A stretch of 31,147 bases of DNA from JBOHTO01 sp050733695 (lineage in GTDB: Bacteria; Gemmatimonadota; Gemmatimonadetes; Gemmatimonadales; Gemmatimonadaceae), in the NCBI GenBank assembly GCA_050733695.1, contig JBOHTO010000022.1:1-31147 (forward strand), given 5' to 3'. Under the pieces are notes generated by a model. The model was not told where the DNA came from, did no database searches, and saw nothing but the letters and a program-made list of their open reading frames with translations. Of the stretch, positions 15,798 through 24,707 are shown piece by piece. The translations under genes and the position numbers were made by a program. How positions within the stretch are numbered: position 1 is the first letter of the stretch; each line of letters begins with the position of its first letter.

Positions 15798-17254
15798 ACC
15801 CGCTTGCGCATTCTTGCCGAGAGCACGCCGAGCTGATCGCGGTACTTGGCCACCGTCCGCCGCGCGATCTGGACGCCGCCCTCCTTGAGAATGTTCACGA
15901 TCGCCTGATCGGTGAGTGGATGCCGCGGATCCTCATCGCTCACCAGTTTCTGGATCTGCGCCTTGATGCCGCGCGCGGATACGTCCTCCCCGCCAGTCGT
16001 CGACAGGCCCGAGGAAAAGAAGAACTTGAGCGGAAGCACGCCGCGCGGAGTCTGAACGAACTTCTCGTTCGTCACGCGGCTCACGGTCGACTCGTGCATG
16101 CTGATCACTTCCGCAACTTCGCGCAGCGTCAGCGGTTTGAGATACTGCACGCCCTTCTCGAAGAATTCCCGCTGCCGGTCGACGATGTAGTTCATCACCT
16201 TCAGCATCGTCTGCCGCCGCTGCTCGATCGCCTGGATCATCCAGTTCGCCGAGTTGAGCTTGCTGGAGATGAACTCCTTGTTCTCGCCGTCGAACTTCTT
16301 CTTGTCGCGCGCGATCTCCTGGTACACCCGGCTGAGCTTGAGCCGCGGAAGGTTCGCGTCATTGAGGAAGACGTGATAGACGCCATCTATCCTGTCGACT
16401 ATGAGATCGGGCGTGATGTAGTTGTCGCTCGAATTGCTGTAGATGAGTCCGGGCTTGGGATCGAGCTTCGCGATCTCGTCTGCCGCGCGCTGCACGTCGA
16501 TGGGGCTTATCCCGAACCGCTTCGATATCTCACTCCAGCGGTGGTTGATCAATTCGTCGAAGCAGTCCCTCACGAGCCTGTATGGCACCGACTGCTCGAG
16601 CCCGGCGTCGCGAAGCTGGAGCATCAGGCACTCCCTGAGATCCCGCGCGCCAACGCCCGCCGGGTCCAGCGCATGGATCACGGCCAGCATCTCCTCTGCC
16701 TCGGCCGGTGTGTAGGGCTCGTACTCCAGATCCTCGTTCTCCACCGACTCCATCGCCTTCTCGACGACCTCGTTGATTCCCGTGAGAATCTGTTCGACCG
16801 GACACGCGAGGTAGCCGTCCTCGTTGATGTCTCCGATGAACTCGGTCGCCATGAGCATCTGGCGCGGTGTGAGGTCCAGCAGTGCCACCTGATCGCGCAG
16901 GTGATCGCTCAGGTCGCGCGTGTCAACGGTGACCGGCTCGTAGTACTCGCGCTCCTCGTGTTCCTCGCGCCGGCCGCCCGCGTCGAAGCCGTCGAGCAGG
17001 ATCTCCTCCCAGTCGATCTCGTCGTTCGCCTGCTTTTCCTTCTGCTCCTCGGAGGGCGTGGCTTCGGCCCCATCCTCATCGTCTTCTTCCTCGGGCTCGA
17101 CGAGCTCGAGGAACGGATTGTTGAGGAGTTCCTGCTTGAGATGCTGCTGCAGATCGAGGAGCGGCATGTAGAGCAGATCCATCGCCTGGTACAGGCGCGG
17201 ATTGATCTTCATCTCCGTCCGCATCTGGGTGTTCTGGTTGAGTCCTGTCTTCAT
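15794..17254 (-). CDS. rpoN: RNA polymerase sigma-54 factor
   Basis: Alternative sigma factor that recognises -24/-12 promoters and needs an activator ATPase. The 486 residues are normal in length. Region I (about 1-50) has the Leu/Gln-rich activator-interaction pattern (INPRLYQAMDLLYMPLLDLQ). Region II (about 54-85) is strongly acidic. The core-binding and helix-turn-helix region III follows, with LTLREVAEVISMHESTVSRV. The RpoN box ARRTVAKYR is intact at 464-472. Its ATG overlaps the lptB stop (ATGA), a common lptB-rpoN arrangement. The hpf/raiA gene that often follows rpoN is absent; glycosyltransferases come instead. No bacterial enhancer-binding protein is encoded in this window. Confidence 0.97.
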   Translation of the reverse strand: MKTGLNQNTQMRTEMKINPRLYQAMDLLYMPLLDLQQHLKQELLNNPFLELVEPEEEDDEDGAEATPSEEQKEKQANDEIDWEEILLDGFDAGGRREEHEEREYYEPVTVDTRDLSDHLRDQVALLDLTPRQMLMATEFIGDINEDGYLACPVEQILTGINEVVEKAMESVENEDLEYEPYTPAEAEEMLAVIHALDPAGVGARDLRECLMLQLRDAGLEQSVPYRLVRDCFDELINHRWSEISKRFGISPIDVQRAADEIAKLDPKPGLIYSNSSDNYITPDLIVDRIDGVYHVFLNDANLPRLKLSRVYQEIARDKKKFDGENKEFISSKLNSANWMIQAIEQRRQTMLKVMNYIVDRQREFFEKGVQYLKPLTLREVAEVISMHESTVSRVTNEKFVQTPRGVLPLKFFFSSGLSTTGGEDVSARGIKAQIQKLVSDEDPRHPLTDQAIVNILKEGGVQIARRTVAKYRDQLGVLSARMRKRV

Positions 17255-18570
17255 GCGACGGCGTCCTCCGCTCCCCCGCCCCCCCCTCCCTTCCCCACGT
17301 CTTCGCCACCTTCACCGGCCGCCGAGAAGCGCCCGCGAAGCCGGGCGGTCAGGGTCGGACCCAGATAGATCTCCGCGACAGTGTCGTCGTAGACGAGCTC
17401 GCGCACGGACCCGGACACCTTCACCTGGCCGTCGAACATGATGTAGGCACGATCCACGATATCAAGCGTCTGCTCCACGTTGTGGTCGCTTATGAGCACG
17501 CCGATCCCGCGGTGGCGCAGTCCGGCGACGATTGTCTGTATGTCGTGCACGGCGATCGGGTCGACTCCCGCGAATGGCTCGTCCAGCATCATGAACCTGG
17601 GTTCGGTGACCAGGGCGCGCGTGATTTCCAGCCGCCTCCGTTCGCCTCCGCTCAGCGCGAACGCCTTGCTCGTCCGGAGGTGCTTGATACTGAGCTCGTC
17701 CAGCAACGCCTCGAGCCGCGACCGACGCTCCGCATGCTTGATCGGCAGCGTCTCGAGTATGGCAAGAATGTTGTCCTCCACGGAGAGCTTCCGGAAGATG
17801 GACGGCTCCTGCGAGAGATATCCGATGCCGCGCCGCGAACGGCGATACATGGGCATCTCGGTGATGTCCTCATCGTCGAGCAGGATGCGGCCGGCCAGAG
17901 GTTGTATGAGTCCGACGATCATGTAGAAGGTGGTCGTCTTGCCGGCTCCATTCGGTCCCAGAAGTCCGACGATCTCGCCCTGCTGCAACCGCAGTCCAAC
18001 ATCGTTAACGACACGCCGGCGGCGGTACATCTTGACGAGTCCGTCGGCCTCGAGAACGCTCCCACGCGACGCCGCAGCGGGTTCGACGGTAACACCGGCC
18101 TGAGGCGTGGGGTGTTCACCCGTCTCCCAGATCGCGGTTGCGATGGTCCGTCGATGCGGGGCGATTTCCCGCCAGAGCGCGTCCACTACCCGGATGGTCG
18201 AATCCGGTGCGACGAGCCCCTCGGGCGGAAGCACAATCACACCTTCGCTTGCGAGGCGCGGAAGAACGGAGTGCGCCAGATGCTGCCTTACCTCGTCGAG
18301 CCCGAGCCTGCCGGACTCGCGCTCCGCGTCGCGCCCCTCGCTGCGCAGCGCTGTCAGATAGTCATCACGATACCGGATCGCGACTTCGTTGAAGATCGCA
18401 GTTCCGTCGTCACGCGCGGAGAGAATGAGTGCATGGAGCGCGAAGGCCGCCGAGCGATCCCCCATGGCGTAGGGCTCTACCACCTGCCGGATGCGTTCCG
18501 GAAGATCGTCCGGGCCAGCGTTTCCGCGCGCGGTTCCGTCCGCGCCGTTCGTTCCGCTCGGCGGTGTCAT
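17251..18570 (-). CDS. lptB: LPS export ATPase LptB with an extra N-terminal domain
   Basis: 439 residues, where LptB usually has about 240. The ATPase part (about 172-412) is complete: Walker A GPNGAGKTT (205-213), Q-loop YLSQEPSIFRKLSV (Q254), signature LSGGE (307-311), Walker B FMMLDEP (D330, E331) and the switch His in LISDHNVEQ (H363). It would power LPS extraction from the inner membrane with LptF/LptG, which are not in this window. Residues 1-171 form an unassigned soluble domain, mostly helical, including VEPYAMGDRSAAFALHALIL and FNEVAIRYRDDYLTALRSEG, joined by a short linker. A Gly-rich tail (about 418-439) is encoded through a G8 tract. The start at 18570 is supported by an ATGA overlap with the upstream ostA-like gene, so the extension is very probably real. 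Confidence 0.92.
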   Translation of the reverse strand: MTPPSGTNGADGTARGNAGPDDLPERIRQVVEPYAMGDRSAAFALHALILSARDDGTAIFNEVAIRYRDDYLTALRSEGRDAERESGRLGLDEVRQHLAHSVLPRLASEGVIVLPPEGLVAPDSTIRVVDALWREIAPHRRTIATAIWETGEHPTPQAGVTVEPAAASRGSVLEADGLVKMYRRRRVVNDVGLRLQQGEIVGLLGPNGAGKTTTFYMIVGLIQPLAGRILLDDEDITEMPMYRRSRRGIGYLSQEPSIFRKLSVEDNILAILETLPIKHAERRSRLEALLDELSIKHLRTSKAFALSGGERRRLEITRALVTEPRFMMLDEPFAGVDPIAVHDIQTIVAGLRHRGIGVLISDHNVEQTLDIVDRAYIMFDGQVKVSGSVRELVYDDTVAEIYLGPTLTARLRGRFSAAGEGGEDVGKGGGGGGAEDAVA

Positions 18571-20003
18571 CCTGGGGGATTCTCCGGCGCCGGGGTCGCG
18601 GCGGGCGGCGCAACGACAACAGGGACCGGTTCCATGTACACGCCGGTCGCGCCATCCACCACTGTGACCGTCGCGACCTCCTGGTCGCGGAAGGCCACGG
18701 TGATCTCGCGCCCGCGCACGTAGTTGATCGCGGGCTGCGCAGGTGGAATGTCCGACCCCGCATCGCTTCCGGTCGCCGGGAGCTGCTGGAACGAGCGCGC
18801 GCTCCCGGTTGCCACGAGCTGCCTTATCTTCGGTTGGCCCTCGTCGTCGTTTCCGGCGCTGTCCGGCGCGACGTTGGCGATGCCTGTGCTGTCGACCGTA
18901 TCCGTCGTATCGAAGAGCGCGATTATCGTGTCGCCGCGCAACCAGTCGCGCTGCGTCGATCGAACAACCGTGCTGTCGGGCATACCCTGGGCGAACGCGT
19001 TCCCCAGAGCGCGCACCTCCTGCAACCGCTGCCCCGGCATGACGATGTGCAGCGAATCCGCGACAAGCTCGTTGCTCGGCGTGACGGCGATGGCGCGCGT
19101 GGGCCCCCACGCGAACGCCGTTTCGAGCCGGCTGTCGGTGAGCCGCAGGTCGAGTGTGTCGCTGCGCAGGTCGAGCTCGCCGCTCACCGCGTTGGCCTCA
19201 CCCTGGGCGAGCACGCGCCGCAGCGTCCGCCGTTCCGAGAAGAGGTCGATCCGAAAACCCGTGAGGCGGAAGGGCCGCTCTCCCTTTCCTTCGATAACGG
19301 GATCGCGCATCAGCCGCGCGAATTCGCGGCCACTGTCGAGAAAGGCGGAATCTCCCCGCGCGACCACATCGGGACGCATGATCTCCACGTCGCCCGATGC
19401 GTAGACCAGACTGTCACCGTCCATGACCACACGGTCCGCGATGAGCTCCACGGGTTCCCGCGGGCGGCCGGTGGAATCGCCCTGCACGAGCTCGAAGCGC
19501 GGACGGCCGGTCGCGATCATGCGAGCCGTGGGGCGCGCTCCGGGCACGGCGCGGAAGTACTCGGATCGCGGTCCGCGCATGGTCGTCCCGCTCGGGAGTA
19601 CGGCGACAACGTCTCCTTCTGCAACGAGCCGCTCCTCGGGCATGAAATAGGTCAGACGGCGGGAGTCGAGCACGAGGCGTGGCTCCGTATAGTGCACATC
19701 GCCGATCAGGTAGATGACGCCGCGCGATTCGTAGTACTCTGCGCTGTCGGCGCGGAGGTGAACATCCTGGTTCTGGCAGTGCGCGACGACGCCTCCGCCG
19801 AGGAAGGTGTCATACCCGCCCTCCGGCGTGCGGGATGATGTGGCCTGAGTCTCCGGCGTGTTCACGAAGACGATTACGCATGGGGCCGGCGGTGGCGCGC
19901 CTGGCGCCGGAGTCACCTGAGCGCTCATGGAGCGAGGCGCCGCTGTGGCGAGGGATGCCGAGAGCAGCGTCGCTGCGGCGACGGCAATGGTGCCACGCCT
20001 CAT
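18567..20003 (-). CDS. OstA/LptA-like periplasmic LPS-transport protein
   Basis: 478 residues with a signal peptide (about 1-28, ending at SMSAQ). The body is made of beta-rich OstA/LptA repeats in which short strands are followed by phrases such as LRADSAEYYESRGVIYLIGD, RRLTYFMPEERLVAEGDVVA and GDSLVYASGDVEIMRPD. This is the beta-jellyroll that carries LPS across the periplasm. It is about 2.5 times longer than E. coli LptA and has a low-complexity C-terminus (about 385-478), resembling the long OstA-like proteins of other phyla. It may combine LptA and part of the LptD N-terminal role. It sits between lptC and lptB with ATGA overlaps on both sides. Confidence 0.85.
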   Translation of the reverse strand: MRRGTIAVAAATLLSASLATAAPRSMSAQVTPAPGAPPPAPCVIVFVNTPETQATSSRTPEGGYDTFLGGGVVAHCQNQDVHLRADSAEYYESRGVIYLIGDVHYTEPRLVLDSRRLTYFMPEERLVAEGDVVAVLPSGTTMRGPRSEYFRAVPGARPTARMIATGRPRFELVQGDSTGRPREPVELIADRVVMDGDSLVYASGDVEIMRPDVVARGDSAFLDSGREFARLMRDPVIEGKGERPFRLTGFRIDLFSERRTLRRVLAQGEANAVSGELDLRSDTLDLRLTDSRLETAFAWGPTRAIAVTPSNELVADSLHIVMPGQRLQEVRALGNAFAQGMPDSTVVRSTQRDWLRGDTIIALFDTTDTVDSTGIANVAPDSAGNDDEGQPKIRQLVATGSARSFQQLPATGSDAGSDIPPAQPAINYVRGREITVAFRDQEVATVTVVDGATGVYMEPVPVVVAPPAATPAPENPPG

Positions 20004-20644
20004 TGAACGGGCACCGCGACCGAGCCGCCGATTCCGGAGCAGGAACGGAGGCAGCGCATGTTCTGCATATCGGGATCGGAGACGAAGCCGACACCCTCGA
20101 GCCGGCGGCCGCCCGGCTCGGTGAGCACGAAGGCGCTGTCGCTCGAGATTTCCTGCGAGAGCTGTTCGAAGCGTATCTGCTCCGTCGTGAGTCGGCGCCC
20201 ATCCTCGCTCACGACAACCACGTCACCGTGCCCCTGCATGACCTGCGTGCGCGTGTTGTAGGTGCCTTCTCGCGCGGTGAGCGTGGCGTTCTTCGCACCC
20301 AGCTCCGTGAAGAACTCGAGCGCGACGTCGCGGAACTCCATCCGCGTGCCGTCCTCGAAAATGTATGCGGTATCGGCGAGCAGAAGCGCCTGGTTGAGCC
20401 CCTCCTCGGTAAGCCGGAAGTGGACGCCAAAGAGGACCTGATCCGCGCTGTCGGCCATGGTGTTCCCAGCCGCGACCGGCGGCTCGGTACCTTTGCGACA
20501 GCCGCTGACGGCGGCAGTCAGTGCCAGTGCCAGTACCACGCACCCCAGCGCCAGAAGCGACGCTCGAGTGTGGCGGCGCTCGAGGGCGTGCGCGGGGCTC
20601 CGCTCGACGTAACGGCACCCGCGCGCCCGCACGTGCGCCGTCAT
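20000..20644 (-). CDS. lptC: LPS export protein LptC
   Basis: 214 residues. After a basic N-terminus comes a hydrophobic segment (about 29-48) ending in V-S-G-C, a good lipobox with Cys49. The protein could therefore be a lipoprotein instead of keeping the usual LptC membrane helix. The periplasmic part has the LptC beta-jellyroll pattern (VHFRLTEEGLNQALLLADTA, TYNTRTQVMQGHGDVVVVSE, LTTEQIRFEQLSQEISSDS). It accepts LPS from the LptBFG complex and passes it to LptA. It overlaps kdsD upstream (ATGA) and ostA downstream. Identity is supported by both pattern and position; the lipid anchor is inference. Confidence 0.85.
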   Translation of the reverse strand: MTAHVRARGCRYVERSPAHALERRHTRASLLALGCVVLALALTAAVSGCRKGTEPPVAAGNTMADSADQVLFGVHFRLTEEGLNQALLLADTAYIFEDGTRMEFRDVALEFFTELGAKNATLTAREGTYNTRTQVMQGHGDVVVVSEDGRRLTTEQIRFEQLSQEISSDSAFVLTEPGGRRLEGVGFVSDPDMQNMRCLRSCSGIGGSVAVPVQ

Positions 20645-21606
20645 GCTACCCGAGCCCGCATGAGGTCATGGAGGTGGACCACACCCACCACGCGACCGTC
20701 CCCGTTCAGGACGGGCATTGCCATTATGCCGTGCTGTTGCATCCGGTAGACGACGGCGCTGGCCAGCTCCTCCGCGCATGCCGACCGTGGCTCCCGGGTC
20801 ATCACGCTGTCCACGCGCACGGGGAGTACATCTTCTTCCCGTTCCATGAGTCGCGTCAGATCGCCCGCGGTCGTCACGCCGAGCAGCCGCCGATCGTCGT
20901 CGACGACTATGGCGATCCCGCGCCGCTCGGCGAGCTGGACGACCGCTTCGCGCATCGTGGCGGCCGGTGGCAGCAGAGGAAGGTCGGTAGCCAGCATCAC
21001 GTCGGACACGCGCGTGATGAGCCGGCGTCCCAGGGCACCGCCCGGGTGCAGGCGCGCAAAATCCTCGCGTCGGAACCCCTTCTCTTCCAGCAGGGCGACG
21101 GCGAGGGCATCGCCCAGTGCCAGCGCGACCGTCGTGCTCGTTGTGGGCGCCAGATCGTGCGGGCAGGCCTCTTCCTGCACACGAGCATCGAGCGCGACAT
21201 CCGCCAGGCGCGAAAGTGTGGAGTCCCTTCCCCCGGTGATTGCGACGGTCCGGACGCCGAGTCCGGACAGGTGCTCCAGGAGCGGCAGCATCTCGTCCGA
21301 TTCCCCGCTCTTGGAGATCAGGATCGCCACATCGGAGCTCCCGACTATTCCCAGATCACCGTGCACGCTTTCCACGGGATGGAGGAAGGTGGCCGGCGTA
21401 CCCGTCGACGTCAGCGTGGCCGCGATCTTCCGTGCTATGAGCCCGGACTTTCCCACGCCGGCGACTATCACGCGCCCGCTTGACGATGCGATCATCGCCA
21501 CCGCTTCAGCGAACGATTCATCTATGCGCTGCGCTGCTTCTGCGAGGGCATCGCACTCCATCCGGATTACACGGCGTCCGCGCTCCATGAGCTCCGCGGG
21601 CGTCAT
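20641..21606 (-). CDS. kdsD: D-arabinose-5-phosphate isomerase
   Basis: Interconverts ribulose 5-phosphate and arabinose 5-phosphate, the first step to Kdo (EC 5.3.1.13). The 321 residues match the family length. The SIS sugar-isomerase domain (about 35-170) has AGVGKSG (49-55), LHPVESVHGDLG with the active-site His at about 82, and SKSGESDE (98-105). Two CBS domains follow (about 200-320), marked by VSDVMLATDLPLLPP and VDSVMTREPRSACAEE. The gene lies between kdsC and lptC with ATGA overlaps at both ends, which favours KdsD over the related GutQ/KpsF paralogs. Confidence 0.95.
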   Translation of the reverse strand: MTPAELMERGRRVIRMECDALAEAAQRIDESFAEAVAMIASSSGRVIVAGVGKSGLIARKIAATLTSTGTPATFLHPVESVHGDLGIVGSSDVAILISKSGESDEMLPLLEHLSGLGVRTVAITGGRDSTLSRLADVALDARVQEEACPHDLAPTTSTTVALALGDALAVALLEEKGFRREDFARLHPGGALGRRLITRVSDVMLATDLPLLPPAATMREAVVQLAERRGIAIVVDDDRRLLGVTTAGDLTRLMEREEDVLPVRVDSVMTREPRSACAEELASAVVYRMQQHGIMAMPVLNGDGRVVGVVHLHDLMRARVA

Positions 21607-22163
21607 CGCGAGAGCTCCCGCTCCGAGCGCTCGGCGACATAGCGTTCGCAGACGTCATCCCATTCACCCCGGGCGGAGAGCAGCAGCTCGGCGAACTCCC
21701 GAACGGCGCCGTTGCCGCCCGTGTGTTCGAGTTGCACGAGCGCACAGTGACGGACCTCGCGTACGGCGTTTCCGACGGCGGCCGGGAGTCCGACCACGCG
21801 CATGATGCCCATGTCGGGAAAGTCGTCGCCGATGAAGGCTGTCTCGTCCGGTGTAATGTCGTGCTCGTCCAGGAGGTTCATGAGAGCCGGAAGCTTTCTC
21901 GCCTGCTCATCCTGGACAACCGCATCGATCTCGAGTTCCTCCGCGCGGAGTCGCACGCTTTCCGAAACGCGACCGGTGATGATGGCCACGAAGATCCCGG
22001 CGTCGCGCAAGAAGCGGATTCCCAGCCCATCCTGGATGTGATAGCGCTTCATCTCCATGCGCGTGCCGCCGACATCGCCGAGATAGATGCCGCCATCGGT
22101 GAGCACGCCGTCGACATCGAGGCCCACGAGCCGAATGCGGCGAGCGAGCTCTCGATCGATCAT
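21603..22163 (-). CDS. kdsC: 3-deoxy-D-manno-octulosonate 8-phosphate phosphatase
   Basis: HAD-superfamily phosphatase that removes phosphate from Kdo-8-phosphate (EC 3.1.3.45). It has 186 residues without a cap domain, as is typical. Motif I is LDVDGVLTDG (nucleophile D16, acid/base D18), motif II is AIITGR, the Lys-bearing region is DEQARKLPALM, and motif IV is FIGDDFPD. The enzyme should act as a tetramer, which is family knowledge. It is tightly packed between kdsA and kdsD (overlap of 4 bases each). Confidence 0.95.
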   Translation of the reverse strand: MIDRELARRIRLVGLDVDGVLTDGGIYLGDVGGTRMEMKRYHIQDGLGIRFLRDAGIFVAIITGRVSESVRLRAEELEIDAVVQDEQARKLPALMNLLDEHDITPDETAFIGDDFPDMGIMRVVGLPAAVGNAVREVRHCALVQLEHTGGNGAVREFAELLLSARGEWDDVCERYVAERSERELSR

Positions 22164-23017
22164 CGGCGAGCCCGGTCCCAGATGTCCACGGCTCGTGAGA
22201 TGAGGTCGTCGAGAGCCTCGAGGGGAAGCATGTTGGGGCCGTCGCTCGGCGCGCTGTGCGGATCGGGGTGCGTCTCGAGGAACAGACCGTCCGCGCCGGC
22301 CGCCATTGCCGCCAACGCCAGTGCCGGGACGAACTCGCGCGCCCCTCCGCTCGTACCCCCCTTCCCTTCGCCGGGCCGTTGCACGCTGTGCGTGGCGTCA
22401 AAGATCACGGGCGCTGCGCAGGCGGCGGAAAGCCGCGCGAACGAACGCATGTCGACCACGAGGTCGCCATAGCCGAAGAACGTTCCGCGCTCGGTAATCG
22501 CGAGCGCTGGCTGCGCCGCGCCACCACGGACAGCGGCGCTTCGCACCTTGTCGGCCGCCCCGCTCATGCCTTCGGGGTGCATCCATTGGCCCTTCTTGAT
22601 GTTCACCGGCTTTCCGGCTGCACCGGCGGCCATCAGCAGGTCCGTCTGGCGACAGAGGAACGCGGGGATCTGCAGCGCGTCCACCACTGCAGCCGCCTCC
22701 ACGCACTGTTCGGGGAGGTGCACGTCGGTGATGATTCGCAGTCCCGTCTCCACACGCACCCTGTCGAGTGCGGCGAGTCCCTGGCTCAGCCCCGGGCCAC
22801 GCGGAGAGGCGGCGTTGGCTCGGTTCGCCTTGTCGAAGCTGGCCTTGAATATCACGCCGCCCGGGAGCTGCTCGGCCAGGCGTGCGAGCGACTCGGCGAC
22901 ACGAAGGTTGAGGGAGTCGCCCTCGAGGACGCACGGTCCGGCCAGGAGAAAGAGCGAATCGCGCGGGAAGGCCGGCGCCCCTGCGGCTGTGGCAGCGACC
23001 GCGGTCAAGTCAGTCAC
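22160..23017 (-). CDS. kdsA: Kdo-8-phosphate synthase, metal-dependent type
   Basis: Condenses arabinose 5-phosphate with phosphoenolpyruvate to Kdo-8-phosphate (EC 2.5.1.55). About 285 residues of TIM barrel. KASFDKANR, RGPGLSQGL, TDVHLPEQ, PAFLCRQTDLL and IKKGQWMHP are all typical. LLAGPCVLEG has Cys29 where the E. coli enzyme has a metal-free Asn; with the later His, Glu and Asp this marks the metal-dependent class known from Aquifex aeolicus. The GTG at 23017 is chosen because it overlaps the pyrG stop by 8 bases and gives the normal length. The frame is open much further only over pyrG. Confidence 0.94.
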   Translation of the reverse strand: MTDLTAVAATAAGAPAFPRDSLFLLAGPCVLEGDSLNLRVAESLARLAEQLPGGVIFKASFDKANRANAASPRGPGLSQGLAALDRVRVETGLRIITDVHLPEQCVEAAAVVDALQIPAFLCRQTDLLMAAGAAGKPVNIKKGQWMHPEGMSGAADKVRSAAVRGGAAQPALAITERGTFFGYGDLVVDMRSFARLSAACAAPVIFDATHSVQRPGEGKGGTSGGAREFVPALALAAMAAGADGLFLETHPDPHSAPSDGPNMLPLEALDDLISRAVDIWDRARR

Positions 23018-24707
23018 CTCCGGCAGCGACCGCGCGTGGCTGTGCCGTGGTCGCGTGCGTCTTCTCCGCGTGCCCACCGAGACGGGCGCGGCGCGCCCGG
23101 GCCGCGGCACCGATGAAACCGGCGAAGAGCGGATGCGGACGCGTGGGGCGCGACTGCAGCTCCGGGTGAAACTGGCAGCCCACGAACCACGGATGCGAAG
23201 GCAGTTCCACGATCTCCACGAGCTGCCCGTCGGGTGACAGGCCGCTGAGCTGCATGCCATTGGCGACGAAGCGCTCGCGGTACGCGTTCGATACCTCGTA
23301 GCGATGCCGGTGTCGCTCGCTCACCTCCGCCACGCCGTAGGCCTCGGCCACGCGTGAACCGCGCGCCAGGCGGCAGGGGTACGCTCCCAGTCGCATGGTG
23401 CCGCCCATGTCCGTGACGTGCTGCTGTGATTCCATGAGCGAGATCACAGGGTTGTCGCACTCCGGAGAGAACTCGATCGAGTGGCTGTCGTCCAGCTCGC
23501 AGACGTTGCGCGCGAACTCGATGATGGCCGACTGCAGGCCGAGGCAGATGCCGAAGAATGGAAGGTCGTGTTCCCGGGCGTAGCGCGTGGCTTCGACCAT
23601 GCCTTCCACCCCGCGCACGCCGAAGCCGCCGGGAACGAGCAATCCGTCATGACGCGCGAGCACATCGCGTGCGGCCGCGGGCGAGGAGAACGCCTCACTG
23701 GAGAGCCAGGAGACATCGACACCCACGTCGTTGGCGATGCCGCCGTGGATGAGCGCCTCATGCACGCTCTTGTAGCTGTCCACGAAATCGGTGTACTTGC
23801 CGACCACGGCGATGCGCACGCGCTCACGGGGCGCGATCACTCGTTGCACGATCGAGCGCCATTCCCCGAGGTCCGGCTCCGGGGTGTCCAGCCCGAGCCG
23901 GCGGCTCACGAGCGCGTCCAGCCCCTGCTCGTGGAAGAGCAGCGGGATCTGGTAGATCGTCGGGACGTCGCGGCTCTCGATCACGGCTCCAAAGTCGACA
24001 TTGCAGAAGAGCACGATCTTGCGCTTGACGTCGTCCGAGAGAGCCCGCTCCGAGCGACAGATGAGAATATCCGGCTGGATTCCGATCTCCATGAGGTCGC
24101 GCACGGAGTGCTGCGTCGGCTTTGTCTTCACCTCTCCCGCGGCCGCGATGTACGGGACCAGGGTGAGGTGGATGAAGATCGCGTTCTCCCGCCCGACTTC
24201 CTGTCTGAACTGTCGGATGCTCTCGAGGAACGGGAGCGACTCGATGTCGCCAACCGTCCCCCCGATCTCCACGATGACGACGTCCGTCTCGGGCGCGAGA
24301 CGCTTCATCGCCGTCTTGATCTCGTCGGTGATGTGCGGGATTACCTGGACCGTCGACCCGAGGTATTCGCCGCGGCGCTCCTTGGTGATGAGGTTCAGTT
24401 AGATGCGGCCTGTCGTGACGTTGTTCGCCTGCGAGAGCGATCGGTCGTTGAAGCGCTCGTAGTGCCCGAGATCGAGATCGGTCTCCGCGCCGTCATCCGT
24501 GACATAGACCTCGCCGTGCTGGAAGGGCGACATCGTACCGGGATCGACGTTCAGGTAGGGGTCGAACTTCATGATCGTCACGCGCAGACCACGCTCTACG
24601 AGGAGACGGCCAAGCGAAGCCGCGGCGATCCCCTTGCCGAGCGACGACACCACGCCGCCGGTGACGAAGATGTAGCGCGTCGTACGCTGCATGGCCGCCG
24701 CCTGCAT
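23010..24707 (-). pseudogene. pyrG: CTP synthase, complete but interrupted by one in-frame TAA
   Basis: CTP synthase makes CTP from UTP, ATP and glutamine (EC 6.3.4.2). The reading frame covers all 565 expected codons with a single TAA at codon 103 (24399-24401). Before it is the synthetase start, RYIFVTGGVVSSLGKG, then FDPYLNVDPGTMSPFQHGEV and NNVTTGRI. After it the same frame resumes as LNLITKERRGEYLGSTVQVI. The family normally has Tyr right after TTGRI, so the change looks like TAC/TAT to TAA. The glutaminase half is intact, with the nucleophile Cys at about 388 in FFGICLGLQS and QFHPEL. The ATG at 24707 overlaps the kdsB stop (TGATG). Nothing else is damaged, so this may be a base error, a very recent mutation or read-through. 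CTP also feeds KdsB. Confidence 0.93.

Noticed and set aside
15920..17368. 482-codon plus-strand frame opposite rpoN
   Set aside because: rpoN is unmistakable on the other strand; the antisense product is a mirror-type low-complexity sequence.
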